Assembly: GCA_934539245.1 (NCBI GenBank)
Contig: CAKTCK010000048.1
Location: 1-13,782, forward strand
Reading direction: 5' to 3'
Source of the DNA: an uncultured Faecalibacterium sp.
GTDB taxonomy: Bacteria > Bacillota > Clostridia > Oscillospirales > Ruminococcaceae
DNA length: 13,782 nucleotides
The stretch's first letter is position 1. Every line of letters starts with the position of its first letter. The translations under genes and the position numbers were made by a program. The notes under the pieces were generated by a model that saw only the letters and a list, made by a program, of their open reading frames with translations, did no database searches and was not told the origin of the DNA. Shown one piece after another: positions 5,123-13,300 of this stretch.

Positions 5123-5836
5123 ATGGCACACCCCAAAGAATTTGCCGAGGGGCTTTCCATCGGCATTATCATGGACGGCAATGGTCGCTGGGCGAAAAAC
5201 CGCGGTCTGCCCCGCACCGCAGGACATAAGAAGGGTGCGGCGGTGTTCAAGGATATTGCCAACTATTGCGATGAACTTGGCGTAGCATCGGTGTATTTCT
5301 ACGCGTTCTCCACCGAGAACTGGAAGCGCCCGCTGGAAGAGGTGGGTGCCATCATGAAGCTGTTCGCCCAGTACCTCATCGAGGGCTTTGATTACAAGAA
5401 CCGCAATATCCGCATCAAGTTCTTAGGCGACCGCACCGCGCTGGACCCCAAGCTGCAAAAGATGATGAACGAGCTGGAAGGGGACTCTGCCTGCAAGACC
5501 GGCATGACCCTGAACATCGCCATCAACTACGGCGGCCGCCCGGAGATCGTGCGGGCAGCGCAGCAGCTGGCTGCAAAGGCCGCAGCAGGCGAGATCCGCC
5601 CCGAGGATATCAACGAGCAGATGATGAGCGATGCCATGTACACCGCCGGACAGAAGGACCCGGACTTTATCCTGCGTCCCAGCGGAGAAAAGCGGCTGTC
5701 CAACTTCATGCTCTGGCAGGCCGCCTATTCGGAGCTGGTGGAGATGGATGTGCTTTGGCCGGACTTTACCCGCGCCGATCTGGACACCGCCATTGAGGAG
5801 TTCAACCACCGCAGCCGCCGGTTCGGCGGCATCTGA
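5123..5836 (+). CDS. uppS: Undecaprenyl diphosphate synthase (cis-prenyltransferase)
   Basis: It adds isopentenyl diphosphate units in cis to farnesyl diphosphate to make the C55 carrier for peptidoglycan and teichoic-acid precursors; it is a peripheral cytosolic enzyme at the membrane. The product has 237 residues. GIIMDGNGRWAKNRG (14-28) holds catalytic Asp18 and the diphosphate-binding GNGRWA; RTAGHKKGA (31-39) follows; VYFYAFSTENWKRP (57-70) is the conserved SxEN-W motif; NYGGRPEI (135-142) and DFILRPSGEKRLSNFMLWQAAYSE (181-204) carry the C-terminal isopentenyl-binding arginines. The usual RTSGE is RPSGE here, a conservative variant. ATG 5123 has GGGAGG at 5112-5117. Together with dxr and ispG nearby it links isoprenoid production to wall synthesis. 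Confidence 0.96.
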   Translation: MAHPKEFAEGLSIGIIMDGNGRWAKNRGLPRTAGHKKGAAVFKDIANYCDELGVASVYFYAFSTENWKRPLEEVGAIMKLFAQYLIEGFDYKNRNIRIKFLGDRTALDPKLQKMMNELEGDSACKTGMTLNIAINYGGRPEIVRAAQQLAAKAAAGEIRPEDINEQMMSDAMYTAGQKDPDFILRPSGEKRLSNFMLWQAAYSELVEMDVLWPDFTRADLDTAIEEFNHRSRRFGGI

Positions 5837-5861
5837 GCGGCGCAGTGTCCGTATTGCAAAC

Positions 5862-5908
5862 TCTGCACCCTAGGTGCAGACCCGGCAGACCCGGTACTTC
5901 CTCGGGTC
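5862..5908 (+). other. Two tandem hairpins in the uppS-cdsA leader
   Basis: A perfect 8-bp stem TCTGCACC/GGTGCAGA (5862-5869 with 5873-5880, 3-base loop) is followed by a 6-bp stem GACCCG/CGGGTC (5888-5893 with 5903-5908, 9-base loop). A weaker GCCC/GGGC pairing may follow before the cdsA ribosome site. No T-run follows, so this looks like an RNA-processing or translation-control leader rather than a terminator. It fills most of the 127 bases between the genes. Confidence 0.45.
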
Positions 5909-5963
5909 GGAATGCGTTGCCCTGCAAGGGGCTGCTGTCGGAAGAACAAAGGAGATCAAACCT

Positions 5964-6824
5964 ATGAAAACACGCATTATTACTGCGATCGTGGGCATTC
6001 TTGTGCTCATTGGCGTGATGTTTACCTTCAACACCATGGTGTTCAATCTGGTGATCGCAGCCATCACCCTGATCGCCGTCCACGAAATTTATAACGCCCT
6101 CGGCTTTGAAAAAAAGGACTGGCTCATGTACGCAGTGCTGGTACCCTACACATTGCTGGTCATGCTTTCCAGTTACAGCGCCATGCGCAAGCTGGTCATG
6201 CCCATGTCTTTTGTGCTGGTCACCTTTTTTGCCATCTATCTGGTGGTGCGCAATGGCACCATCAGCTACCAGAAGGCCAGCGGTCTTTTGGTGTTTTCAG
6301 GCATCGTGATCTTCTGCTTCTATTCTTTTATCCTGCTCAAGGAGCGTCTGCCGGTGGAAAAATTCGGCTATGACGCGGTTTTCTTTATTCTGCTCATCCT
6401 CTGCTTTGCATGGGGCGGCGATACCTGCGCCTACTTTGCAGGCCGCGCCTTCGGCAAGCATAAGCTGTGCCCGGTGGTCAGCCCCAAAAAGACGGTGGAG
6501 GGTGCTATCGGCGGTGTGCTGGGCACGATGGTGTTCGGCGTGGTCGCCACCCTCATCTATTCCATTGCGGCAAACCGCATGGAGGCGTTCACCCGCTCTA
6601 ATATCGGCGTTTCCATGTATGTCATCATTGCACTGCTGGGCTGCATCGCTGCGGTGCTGGGCATCTACGGCGACCTGTTTGCCAGCGTGGTCAAGCGTCA
6701 GTGCGGCATCAAGGATTACGGCACCATCTTCCCGGGGCACGGCGGCATTCTGGACCGCTTCGACAGCGTGATGTTCATTGCGCCCTTCGTGACCATGGTG
6801 ATCACCGCCGTGTTCTACGTCTGA
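5964..6824 (+). CDS. cdsA: Phosphatidate cytidylyltransferase (CDP-diglyceride synthase)
   Basis: An integral membrane enzyme that converts phosphatidate and CTP to CDP-diacylglycerol, the branch point of phospholipid synthesis. The product has 286 residues from ATG 5964, which has AAAGGAG (5948-5954) upstream. A GTG at 5874 in frame falls inside a hairpin and would add a polar, non-homologous tail, so it was rejected. About eight hydrophobic segments are visible, starting with IITAIVGILVLIGVMF. The family signature is complete at S241-D267: SVVKRQCGIKDYG followed by FPGHGGILDRFD, with the metal-binding Asp residues. The earlier GGDTCAYFAGRAFGKHKL and SPKKTVEGAIGG (173-184) are also conserved. 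It sits between uppS and dxr, as in many Firmicutes, with 19 bases to dxr, suggesting a shared message with that gene. Confidence 0.95.
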   Translation: MKTRIITAIVGILVLIGVMFTFNTMVFNLVIAAITLIAVHEIYNALGFEKKDWLMYAVLVPYTLLVMLSSYSAMRKLVMPMSFVLVTFFAIYLVVRNGTISYQKASGLLVFSGIVIFCFYSFILLKERLPVEKFGYDAVFFILLILCFAWGGDTCAYFAGRAFGKHKLCPVVSPKKTVEGAIGGVLGTMVFGVVATLIYSIAANRMEAFTRSNIGVSMYVIIALLGCIAAVLGIYGDLFASVVKRQCGIKDYGTIFPGHGGILDRFDSVMFIAPFVTMVITAVFYV

Positions 6825-6843
6825 TACAGGGGAGGAAGCTGTT

Positions 6844-7995
6844 ATGTCTAAAAAAATTACGCTGCTGGGTTCTACCGGTTCCATCGGCACCCAGAGTCTG
6901 GATGTCATTCGCGCTCAAGGGTACGAGGTGTACGGCCTTTCTGCCCACAGCCATGTGGAAAAGATCTTGCAGCAGATCGAGGAGTTCCACCCGAAATACG
7001 TCTGCATGACCGACCCGGACGCCGCTGCAAAGCTGGATGCTGCGCTGGCTGGCCGGGCAAATGCGCCTAAGTTGCTCACCGGCCCGGAGGGGCTGAAAGA
7101 GCTGGCTGCGCTGGACGGCCCGGACGTGGTGCTGAACAGCGTGGTGGGCATTGCCGGCCTTGGTGCCAGCCTGTGCGCCATCGAGAGCGACCACGACTTG
7201 GCACTGGCCAACAAGGAGAGCCTTGTCACCGGCGGTCATCTGGTCACGCAGGCCGTGGAAAAGCACGGCGTACAGCTGTTGCCCGTGGACAGCGAGCACT
7301 CTGCCATCTTCCAGTGCCTGCAGGATAAGGAAAGCGCTCCCAGCTTGACCAAGATCCTGCTCACGGCTTCCGGCGGTCCCTTCTTCGGTATGACCACCGA
7401 GCAGCTGCGCGGCAAGACCCGTGCAGACGCCCTCAAGCACCCCAACTGGAATATGGGCGCAAAGATCACCATCGACTCCGCTACCCTGATGAACAAGGGT
7501 CTAGAGCTCATCGAGGCTGTATGGCTCTTCGGTCTGCCGCCGGAAAAAATTCAGATCGTAGTGCAGCGCCAGAGCATCGTCCATTCTGCGGTGCAGTTCA
7601 GCGATAATTCGATCATTGCCCAGCTGGGTGTGCCGGATATGCGCATCCCCATCCAGTACGCCCTGACCTACCCCAAGCGTGTGCCGGGCGTTGTGCCGGA
7701 GTTGGACTTTACCACCCTGAAGCTGCTCACCTTCGATGTAGCCGACGAGGAGACCTTCCGCTGCCTTGCAGCCTGCAAAAAGGCCATCCGCAAGGGTGGT
7801 CTTGGCCCCTGCGCCGCCAACGGTGCCAACGAGGAGGCCGTTAAGCTGTTCCTTGAGGATAAGATCGGCTTTTTGGATATCGGCCGCTTGGTGGAGGCTG
7901 TTGTGGACAGCGACAGCTTTGGCGGCGACTATACGCTGGCAGACGTGTACGAGTGCGACCGCATGGCGCGCGCATTCGTGCGGGCACACCTGTAA
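6844..7995 (+). CDS. dxr: 1-deoxy-D-xylulose 5-phosphate reductoisomerase
   Basis: A cytosolic NADPH- and metal-dependent enzyme, the second step of the MEP isoprenoid pathway and the target of fosmidomycin. The product has 383 residues, of normal length. LLGSTGSIGTQSLDVI (7-22) binds NADPH; ANKESLVTGG (122-131) follows; PVDSEHSAIFQCL (147-159) holds metal ligands D149 and E151; HPNWNMGAKITIDSATLMNKGLE has H199 and the third ligand E221; QSIVHSAVQF keeps the active-site H247. The residue equivalent to E. coli His251 in the usual HPQS motif is Gln241 (VQRQS), a modest departure. ATG 6844 has AGGGGAGG at 6828-6835. It is 19 bases after cdsA. Together with ispG in this cluster it commits the organism to the MEP route. 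Confidence 0.97.
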   Translation: MSKKITLLGSTGSIGTQSLDVIRAQGYEVYGLSAHSHVEKILQQIEEFHPKYVCMTDPDAAAKLDAALAGRANAPKLLTGPEGLKELAALDGPDVVLNSVVGIAGLGASLCAIESDHDLALANKESLVTGGHLVTQAVEKHGVQLLPVDSEHSAIFQCLQDKESAPSLTKILLTASGGPFFGMTTEQLRGKTRADALKHPNWNMGAKITIDSATLMNKGLELIEAVWLFGLPPEKIQIVVQRQSIVHSAVQFSDNSIIAQLGVPDMRIPIQYALTYPKRVPGVVPELDFTTLKLLTFDVADEETFRCLAACKKAIRKGGLGPCAANGANEEAVKLFLEDKIGFLDIGRLVEAVVDSDSFGGDYTLADVYECDRMARAFVRAHL

Positions 7996-8013
7996 CGCTT
8001 TATCAGCAATATA

Positions 8014-8048
8014 CGCCCCGGCGCTGTTTTTGTAACAGTTCCGGGGCG
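8014..8048 (+). other. Strong intercistronic hairpin before rseP
   Basis: CGCCCCGG (8014-8021) pairs perfectly with CCGGGGCG (8041-8048), and inside it CTGTT (8024-8028) pairs with AACAG (8034-8038) around a 5-base loop. The rseP ribosome site AGGAG lies only five bases downstream. There is no T-run after it, so it more likely tunes processing or translation than ends transcription. Confidence 0.5.
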
Positions 8049-8062
8049 CTATAGGAGAACGA

Positions 8063-9214
8063 ATGTCATTTATTATCACCATCCTTGCCGCGCTGCTCGT
8101 GTTCAGTGCGGTGATCGCCATCCACGAGTTCGGGCATTTTGCAGTGGCAAAACTCTGCGGCATTCAGGTCAACGAGTTTTCCATCGGCATGGGGCCGGTG
8201 CTCTGGAAAAAGAACCATAAGGGTACCCAGTACAGCCTGCGTGCCCTGCCCGTGGGCGGCTTTGTAGCGCTGGAAGGGGAGGAAAGCCCCGAAAGCCAGC
8301 AGGCGGAAGCCAACCACGCTGCGCAGGAAAATAATTTTTCTTCTTCTAAACATGACTTAAACATACTTAATACAGAAAGTGATGGAGAAGTTCAGAAAAA
8401 GCCCACCGCCATCCCCCTGAACGAAGCGCCGGTGTGGCAGCGGGCACTGGTCATGGTGGCCGGTGCGGTCATGAACTTTGTGCTGGGCTTTGTGGTGCTG
8501 GTGATCCTCATCGCCGCCCAGAACGAGCCTATCACCAGCAAAACCATCTACGCCATTCAGGACGGTGCCCTCTGTGGGCAGACCGGCTTGCAGGCGGGGG
8601 ACAAGGTGCTGGCGGTGAACGGCCGCCGCTGCTTTGTGGCCAACGATATCCTGTACGAGCTGGTGCGCACCCAGTCTTACAGTGCGGATTTCACCGTACT
8701 GCGGGACGGCCAAAAGGTGCAGCTGCCAGAAGTGCGGTTCGACACATGGCAGGACGAGAAGGGCGAGACCCACATGAGCATCGGCTTTTCCGTCTACGGG
8801 CTGGAAAAGACCCCCGGCAACGTGCTGCGGGAGGCGGGCAACAGTGTGCTGTACTATGGACGCATCGTGTTCACCTCTCTTGTGGACTTGGTGCGCGGGC
8901 GGGAGAGCATCAACAACCTCTCCGGCCCGGTGGGCATCGTGTCGGCCATCGGGCAGGCCGCCAGCTACGGCTGGCAGGATCTGCTGGAACTGCTGGCGCT
9001 CATCACCGTCAACCTTGGCATCCTCAATCTGCTGCCCTTCCCGGCGCTGGACGGCGGCAAGGTGGTATTTTTGGTTATTGAAGGCGTCACCGGCCATGCA
9101 GTGCCGGAAAAGCTGCAAAGCGTGCTTACCCTTGCAACCTTCGGGCTGCTGTTCGGGCTGATGCTCTTTGCAACCTACAACGATATTCTCCGGCTCATCA
9201 CCGGGACAGTATAA
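8063..9214 (+). CDS. rseP: Site-2 type intramembrane zinc metalloprotease (RseP/RasP family)
   Basis: A membrane protease that cuts transmembrane segments, for example of anti-sigma factors, after a first cut outside the membrane. The product has 383 residues. The first membrane segment carries the zinc motif HEFGH (H21, E22, H25). A PDZ-like domain spans about 160-245 with GLQAGDKVLAVNG (175-187). The second catalytic motif NLLPFPALDGGKV (322-334) gives the third zinc ligand D330. Four membrane segments are visible (about 4-20, 128-150, 307-328, 355-372). Between the RALPVGGFVALEGEE block and APVWQRA there is an unusual hydrophilic insert at about residues 75-118. The DNA for its second half (8331-8400) is only about 26% G+C by hand count, far below its surroundings, suggesting a recent insertion kept in frame. 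ATG 8063 has AGGAG at 8053-8057. The place next to dxr is standard for Firmicutes. Confidence 0.93.
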   Translation: MSFIITILAALLVFSAVIAIHEFGHFAVAKLCGIQVNEFSIGMGPVLWKKNHKGTQYSLRALPVGGFVALEGEESPESQQAEANHAAQENNFSSSKHDLNILNTESDGEVQKKPTAIPLNEAPVWQRALVMVAGAVMNFVLGFVVLVILIAAQNEPITSKTIYAIQDGALCGQTGLQAGDKVLAVNGRRCFVANDILYELVRTQSYSADFTVLRDGQKVQLPEVRFDTWQDEKGETHMSIGFSVYGLEKTPGNVLREAGNSVLYYGRIVFTSLVDLVRGRESINNLSGPVGIVSAIGQAASYGWQDLLELLALITVNLGILNLLPFPALDGGKVVFLVIEGVTGHAVPEKLQSVLTLATFGLLFGLMLFATYNDILRLITGTV

Positions 9215-9229
9215 GAAAGGGGAACCCTT

Positions 9230-10276
9230 ATGCGGCAGAAAAAACGCGAAGTGAAGATCGGCAATTTGACCATCGGCGGCAGCAACCCCATTGCGGTGCA
9301 GACCATGCTCAATGTGCCGGTGGAGGACATCGAGGGCAACGTGGCGCAGGCCAAGCGGTGCGAAGCCGCAGGCTGCCAGATCTTGCGAGTCACCTGCCCC
9401 AGCCCGGCAGATGCAAAGTGCATTGAGGCCGTCAAAAACGCGGTGAACATCCCCATTGTGGCAGATATCCACTTTGACTATAAGGCAGCACTGGCCTGTG
9501 CAGACGTAGGCGTGGATAAGATCCGCATCAACCCGGGCAACATCGGCGATGACGACCGGGTAAAGGCGGTGGTGGATGCCTGCCAGCAGAAGAACATCCC
9601 CATCCGCATCGGCGTCAACGGCGGCAGTCTGGAAAAGCACATTCTGGCCCGCTACGGCGCACCCACCCCGGAAGCTATGGTGGAAAGCGCTTTGTACCAT
9701 GTGCGCCTGCTGGAAAAGTTCGATTTTAACAACATCGTCATCTCCATCAAGAACTCTAACGTGCCCCGCATGATGGAGGCCTACCGTCAGCTCAGCGCCG
9801 TCACCGACTACCCGCTCCATGTGGGCGTCACCGAAGCCGGTACCTACCAGATGGGTCTGCTGAAAAGCGGCATGGGCATCGGCGGGATGCTGCTGGAGGG
9901 CATCGGCGACACCATCCGCGTGTCGCTGGCTGCCGACCCGGAAAAAGAGGTGGAAGCAGGCTTTAACATCCTGCGCGCCGTAGGCTTCCCGGTCACCGGG
10001 CCGGAGGTCATCACCTGTCCTACCTGCGGCCGCACCCAGTACCCCTGCACCGAGATCGCCAACGAGGTGGAAAAGCGGCTGCAGGGCTACAAAAAGTCCA
10101 TTAAGGTGGCCGTGATGGGCTGCGTTGTCAACGGTCCCGGCGAAGCGCGCGAAGCCGATATCGGCATTGCGGGCGGCAAGGGCGAGGCCGTGCTGTTCAT
10201 CCACGGCCAGCCCATCAAAAAGCTGACCGGTGATAACATTCTGGATCAGTTCATGGACGAGATCTATAAATTGTAA
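9230..10276 (+). CDS. ispG: 4-hydroxy-3-methylbut-2-enyl diphosphate synthase (iron-sulfur)
   Basis: Cytosolic [4Fe-4S] enzyme that reductively opens methylerythritol cyclodiphosphate to HMBPP, the penultimate MEP step. The product has 348 residues, the short bacterial form. The N-terminal TIM barrel shows VKIGNLTIGGSNPIAVQTM, PIVADIHFDYKAAL (75-88) and KIRINPGNIG (97-106), and the SGMGIGGMLLEGIGDTIRVSL run (213-233). The cluster ligands are C263 and C266 in CPTCGRT and C298 in MGCVVNGPGEA, with E305 completing the site; the spacing matches E. coli. ATG 9230 is preceded by AAAGGGGAA and lies 15 bases after rseP, so the two are co-transcribed. Having dxr and ispG in one cluster is common in Clostridia; Bacillus has proS here instead. 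Confidence 0.97.
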   Translation: MRQKKREVKIGNLTIGGSNPIAVQTMLNVPVEDIEGNVAQAKRCEAAGCQILRVTCPSPADAKCIEAVKNAVNIPIVADIHFDYKAALACADVGVDKIRINPGNIGDDDRVKAVVDACQQKNIPIRIGVNGGSLEKHILARYGAPTPEAMVESALYHVRLLEKFDFNNIVISIKNSNVPRMMEAYRQLSAVTDYPLHVGVTEAGTYQMGLLKSGMGIGGMLLEGIGDTIRVSLAADPEKEVEAGFNILRAVGFPVTGPEVITCPTCGRTQYPCTEIANEVEKRLQGYKKSIKVAVMGCVVNGPGEAREADIGIAGGKGEAVLFIHGQPIKKLTGDNILDQFMDEIYKL

Positions 10277-10291
10277 GCATTCTTTTCCCTA

Positions 10292-10324
10292 CTGCCACAC
10301 CTGTAAAAACAGGTGCGGCAGTTT
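10292..10324 (+). terminator. Hairpin between ispG and polC, possible terminator
   Basis: CTGCCACACCTGT (10292-10304) and ACAGGTGCGGCAG (10309-10321) form a 13-position stem with one mismatch and an AAAA loop, followed by TTTGTG. The T-run is short, so termination may be partial. It begins 15 bases after the ispG stop. Confidence 0.6.
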
Positions 10325-10360
10325 GTGCTGTAAAGAACCCACCAAAAAGGAGTACCATTT

Positions 10361-13300
10361 GTGAAACCACTTGTTTCCCAGCTGTGGCCGCAGTTTATGG
10401 CGGACCCGGATTTTGCGGCCTGCTTCGGGCAGGTGATCGTAGAGCACGCCCGGATGCTGCGGCAGGACCGGCAGGTCGAGTTTACCCTGCGTAGCGCCGC
10501 CCCACTGGATCAGAACCTCTGCGCCCGGCTGCTGGCTTCCCTCCAGCCGGACTACGAGGGCTTTGAACTGAAGATCAAAAACCTGTTCGGCTATGCCATG
10601 CTGGACGAGCACGCCTTGCGCACCCTTTTGGAGGACATGAAGCGGGACGGCGTGCCCATCAATGGATTTCTGGACAGGAGCAGTATCTCTATCACTGGGC
10701 AGAACATCACGGTGGGGGTGTGCCACGGTACAAAGTTTTTGCAGGAGATGGGCTTTGAGGAGCTGCTTGCCAAGCGCATTGCCGAGCACACCGGCGTAAC
10801 CCCCAAGGTGATGCTGCAAAGCGCGGTGACTGCGGCCGAGCAACAGCAAATGGAAGAAAAGCTGGAACGCAAGATCGCACCGCCGGTGGTCAAGCTTGAG
10901 AAAAAGAACACCGCACCGTCCATCAAGGTGGAGGGACTCAACCTTACCGACAAGCCTGTCACCATCTTCCACGGCAAAATGTTCACCCCCAAAAACCTTA
11001 CTCCCCTCAAGGACTTGGGCGGCGAGGGCGGCAAGTGCATGATCTGGGGCGATGTGTTCTTTACCGAGGTCAAGGGCAACTACCGCAAGATCTACACTGT
11101 GTCTATCACCGACTATACCGGCTCTATCAACCTGAAGGTTCGCGCACAGGAAGGGGAGGACTGCTCCAAGTGGGAGGGCATCGGCAAGGGCAGCACGGTC
11201 ATCGTGCGGGGCGACTGCTCCTACGATAAATACGAGCACGACTACATCGTGTACCCCTACGATGTGCTGATCGTGGAGCGCAAAAAGCGGGAGGATACTG
11301 CCCCGGAAAAGCGGGTGGAGTTGCATCTGCACACCAAGCTTTCCAGCATGGACGGCTTCTGCGACCCCGGCGGCATCGTCAAGCTGGCGCACCGCATGGG
11401 ACACCCCGCCATTGCCATCACCGATCACGGCGTGTGCCAGGGCTACCCGGAAGCCATGCTGGCGGCGGATGATATCCATAAAAAGGACCCGGATTTCAAG
11501 CTCATCTACGGCTGCGAAGCCTATTTTGTGGACGACATGGTGCCCTGCGTCTACGGCGTAAAAGATCAGCCGCTGGACGGCGAGTTCTGTGTGTTCGACA
11601 CCGAGACCACCGGTCTTGATCCCGGGGTGGAGTACCTTACCGAGATCGGCGCGGTCATCATCCGCAACGGCGAGGTGGTGGAGGAGTTTGACACCTTCGT
11701 CAAGCCCGGCAAGCCTATCACTCCCAAGATCACCGAACTGACCGGCATCACCAACGAGATGGTAGCGGATGCGCCCAGCGAAAAGGAAGCGCTGGAAGCC
11801 TTTCTTGCCTTTGCAGGCGACCGCATTCTGGTGGGGCACAACGTCCACGCCTTTGATATGCGCTTTCTGCGGGCAGCTGCCAAGCGCAGCGGTATCAAGC
11901 TGGAGCCTACCTATATCGACACCCTGACCATGGCACAGACCATGTACCCTGGCCTGCACAATTATAAGCAGGGCACCATCAACAAGCATCTGGAGCTGCC
12001 CACCTACGAAGCGCACCGCGCCTGCGAGGACTCCGCTGCATTGGGACGCATCTTCTGCGTGATGCTGAACGATCTTGCGGAAAAAGAGGTAACGAAGGTC
12101 AGCGAGATCAACACTGGCCTTGGCGGCAACCGCGAGGTGCTGAAAAAGAAATACTATCACCTCATCATTCTGGTCAAAAACCAGATGGGTCTGAAGAATC
12201 TGTACAAGATCGTCAGTGAAGCACACGTCAATTATTTCTTCAAAAAGCCCCGCGTGCCCCGCAGCCTGCTGAACAAGTACCGGGACGGCTTGCTGCTTAC
12301 CAGCGCCTGTGAGGCAGGCGAGCTGTACCGCGCTATCGTGGACGGCACCAGCTACGAGGAGCTGAAAAAAATTGCCGCCTACTACGATATCCTTGAGATC
12401 CAGCCGCTGGGCAACAACGCCTATATGGTGCGGGACGGCAAGGTGGACAGCGAGGAACGGATCAAGGAGTTCAACCGCACCGTTATCAAGCTGGGCGAAG
12501 ATCTGCACAAGCCGGTCATTGCCACTGGCGACGTGCACTTTACTGAGCCGGAGGATGCGATCTACCGCGCTGTGTTGCAGGCGGGCAACGGCTTTAAGGA
12601 TGCCGACAACCAGCCGCCGCTGTTCTTCCGCACCACGCAGGATATGCTGGCGCAGTTCTACTATCTGCCCAAGGAAAAGGCCTACGAGGTGGTGGTAAAG
12701 AACCCCCGCAAGGTCGCCGCCATGATCGACAACAATGTGCGTGCCATTCCCCGGGGTACCTATCCGCCCAGCATCGAGGGCGCAGAGCAGCAGCTGCGCG
12801 ATGCCACATGGGAGCACGCCAAGCGGGATTACGGCGACCCCTTGCCTGAGATCGTGGAAAAGCGGCTGCAAAAGGAGCTGGACTCCATCTGCGGCCACGG
12901 TTACGCGGTGCTGTACGTCATTGCGGTCAAGCTGGTGGCCTACTCCAATGCGGGCGGCTATCAGGTGGGCAGCCGTGGTTCGGTTGGCTCCTCCGCCGTG
13001 GCGCACTTTTCCGGCATCTCGGAGGTGAACAGTCTGCCGCCCCACTACCGCTGCCCCAAGTGCAAGCATAGCGAGTTTATCACCGACGGCAGCGTGGACG
13101 ATGGCTTTGACCTGCCGGACAAAAACTGCCCCCAGTGCGGCACCCGGATGCTGGTGGACGGCCATGACATCCCCTTCGAGACCTTCCTCGGTTTCTACGG
13201 CGATAAGGAACCGGATATCGACCTGAACTTCTCCGGCGAGTACCAGTCTAATGTGCACCGCTACACCGAGGAACTGTTCGGCAAGGCCAACGTGTTCAAG

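Noticed and set aside
5069..5285. Leader peptide or second gene starting with GTG at 5069
   Set aside because: The start lies in the loop of the terminator-like hairpin, and the frame runs inside uppS with shadow-type composition.
5874..5963. Longer CdsA N-terminus from GTG 5874
   Set aside because: The start is inside a perfect hairpin, has no ribosome site and would add a polar tail before the first membrane segment; ATG 5964 has AAAGGAG.
8357..10204. 615-codon minus-strand frame opposite rseP and ispG
   Set aside because: Same antisense effect of GC-rich codon use over two well-supported genes; no recognisable motif.
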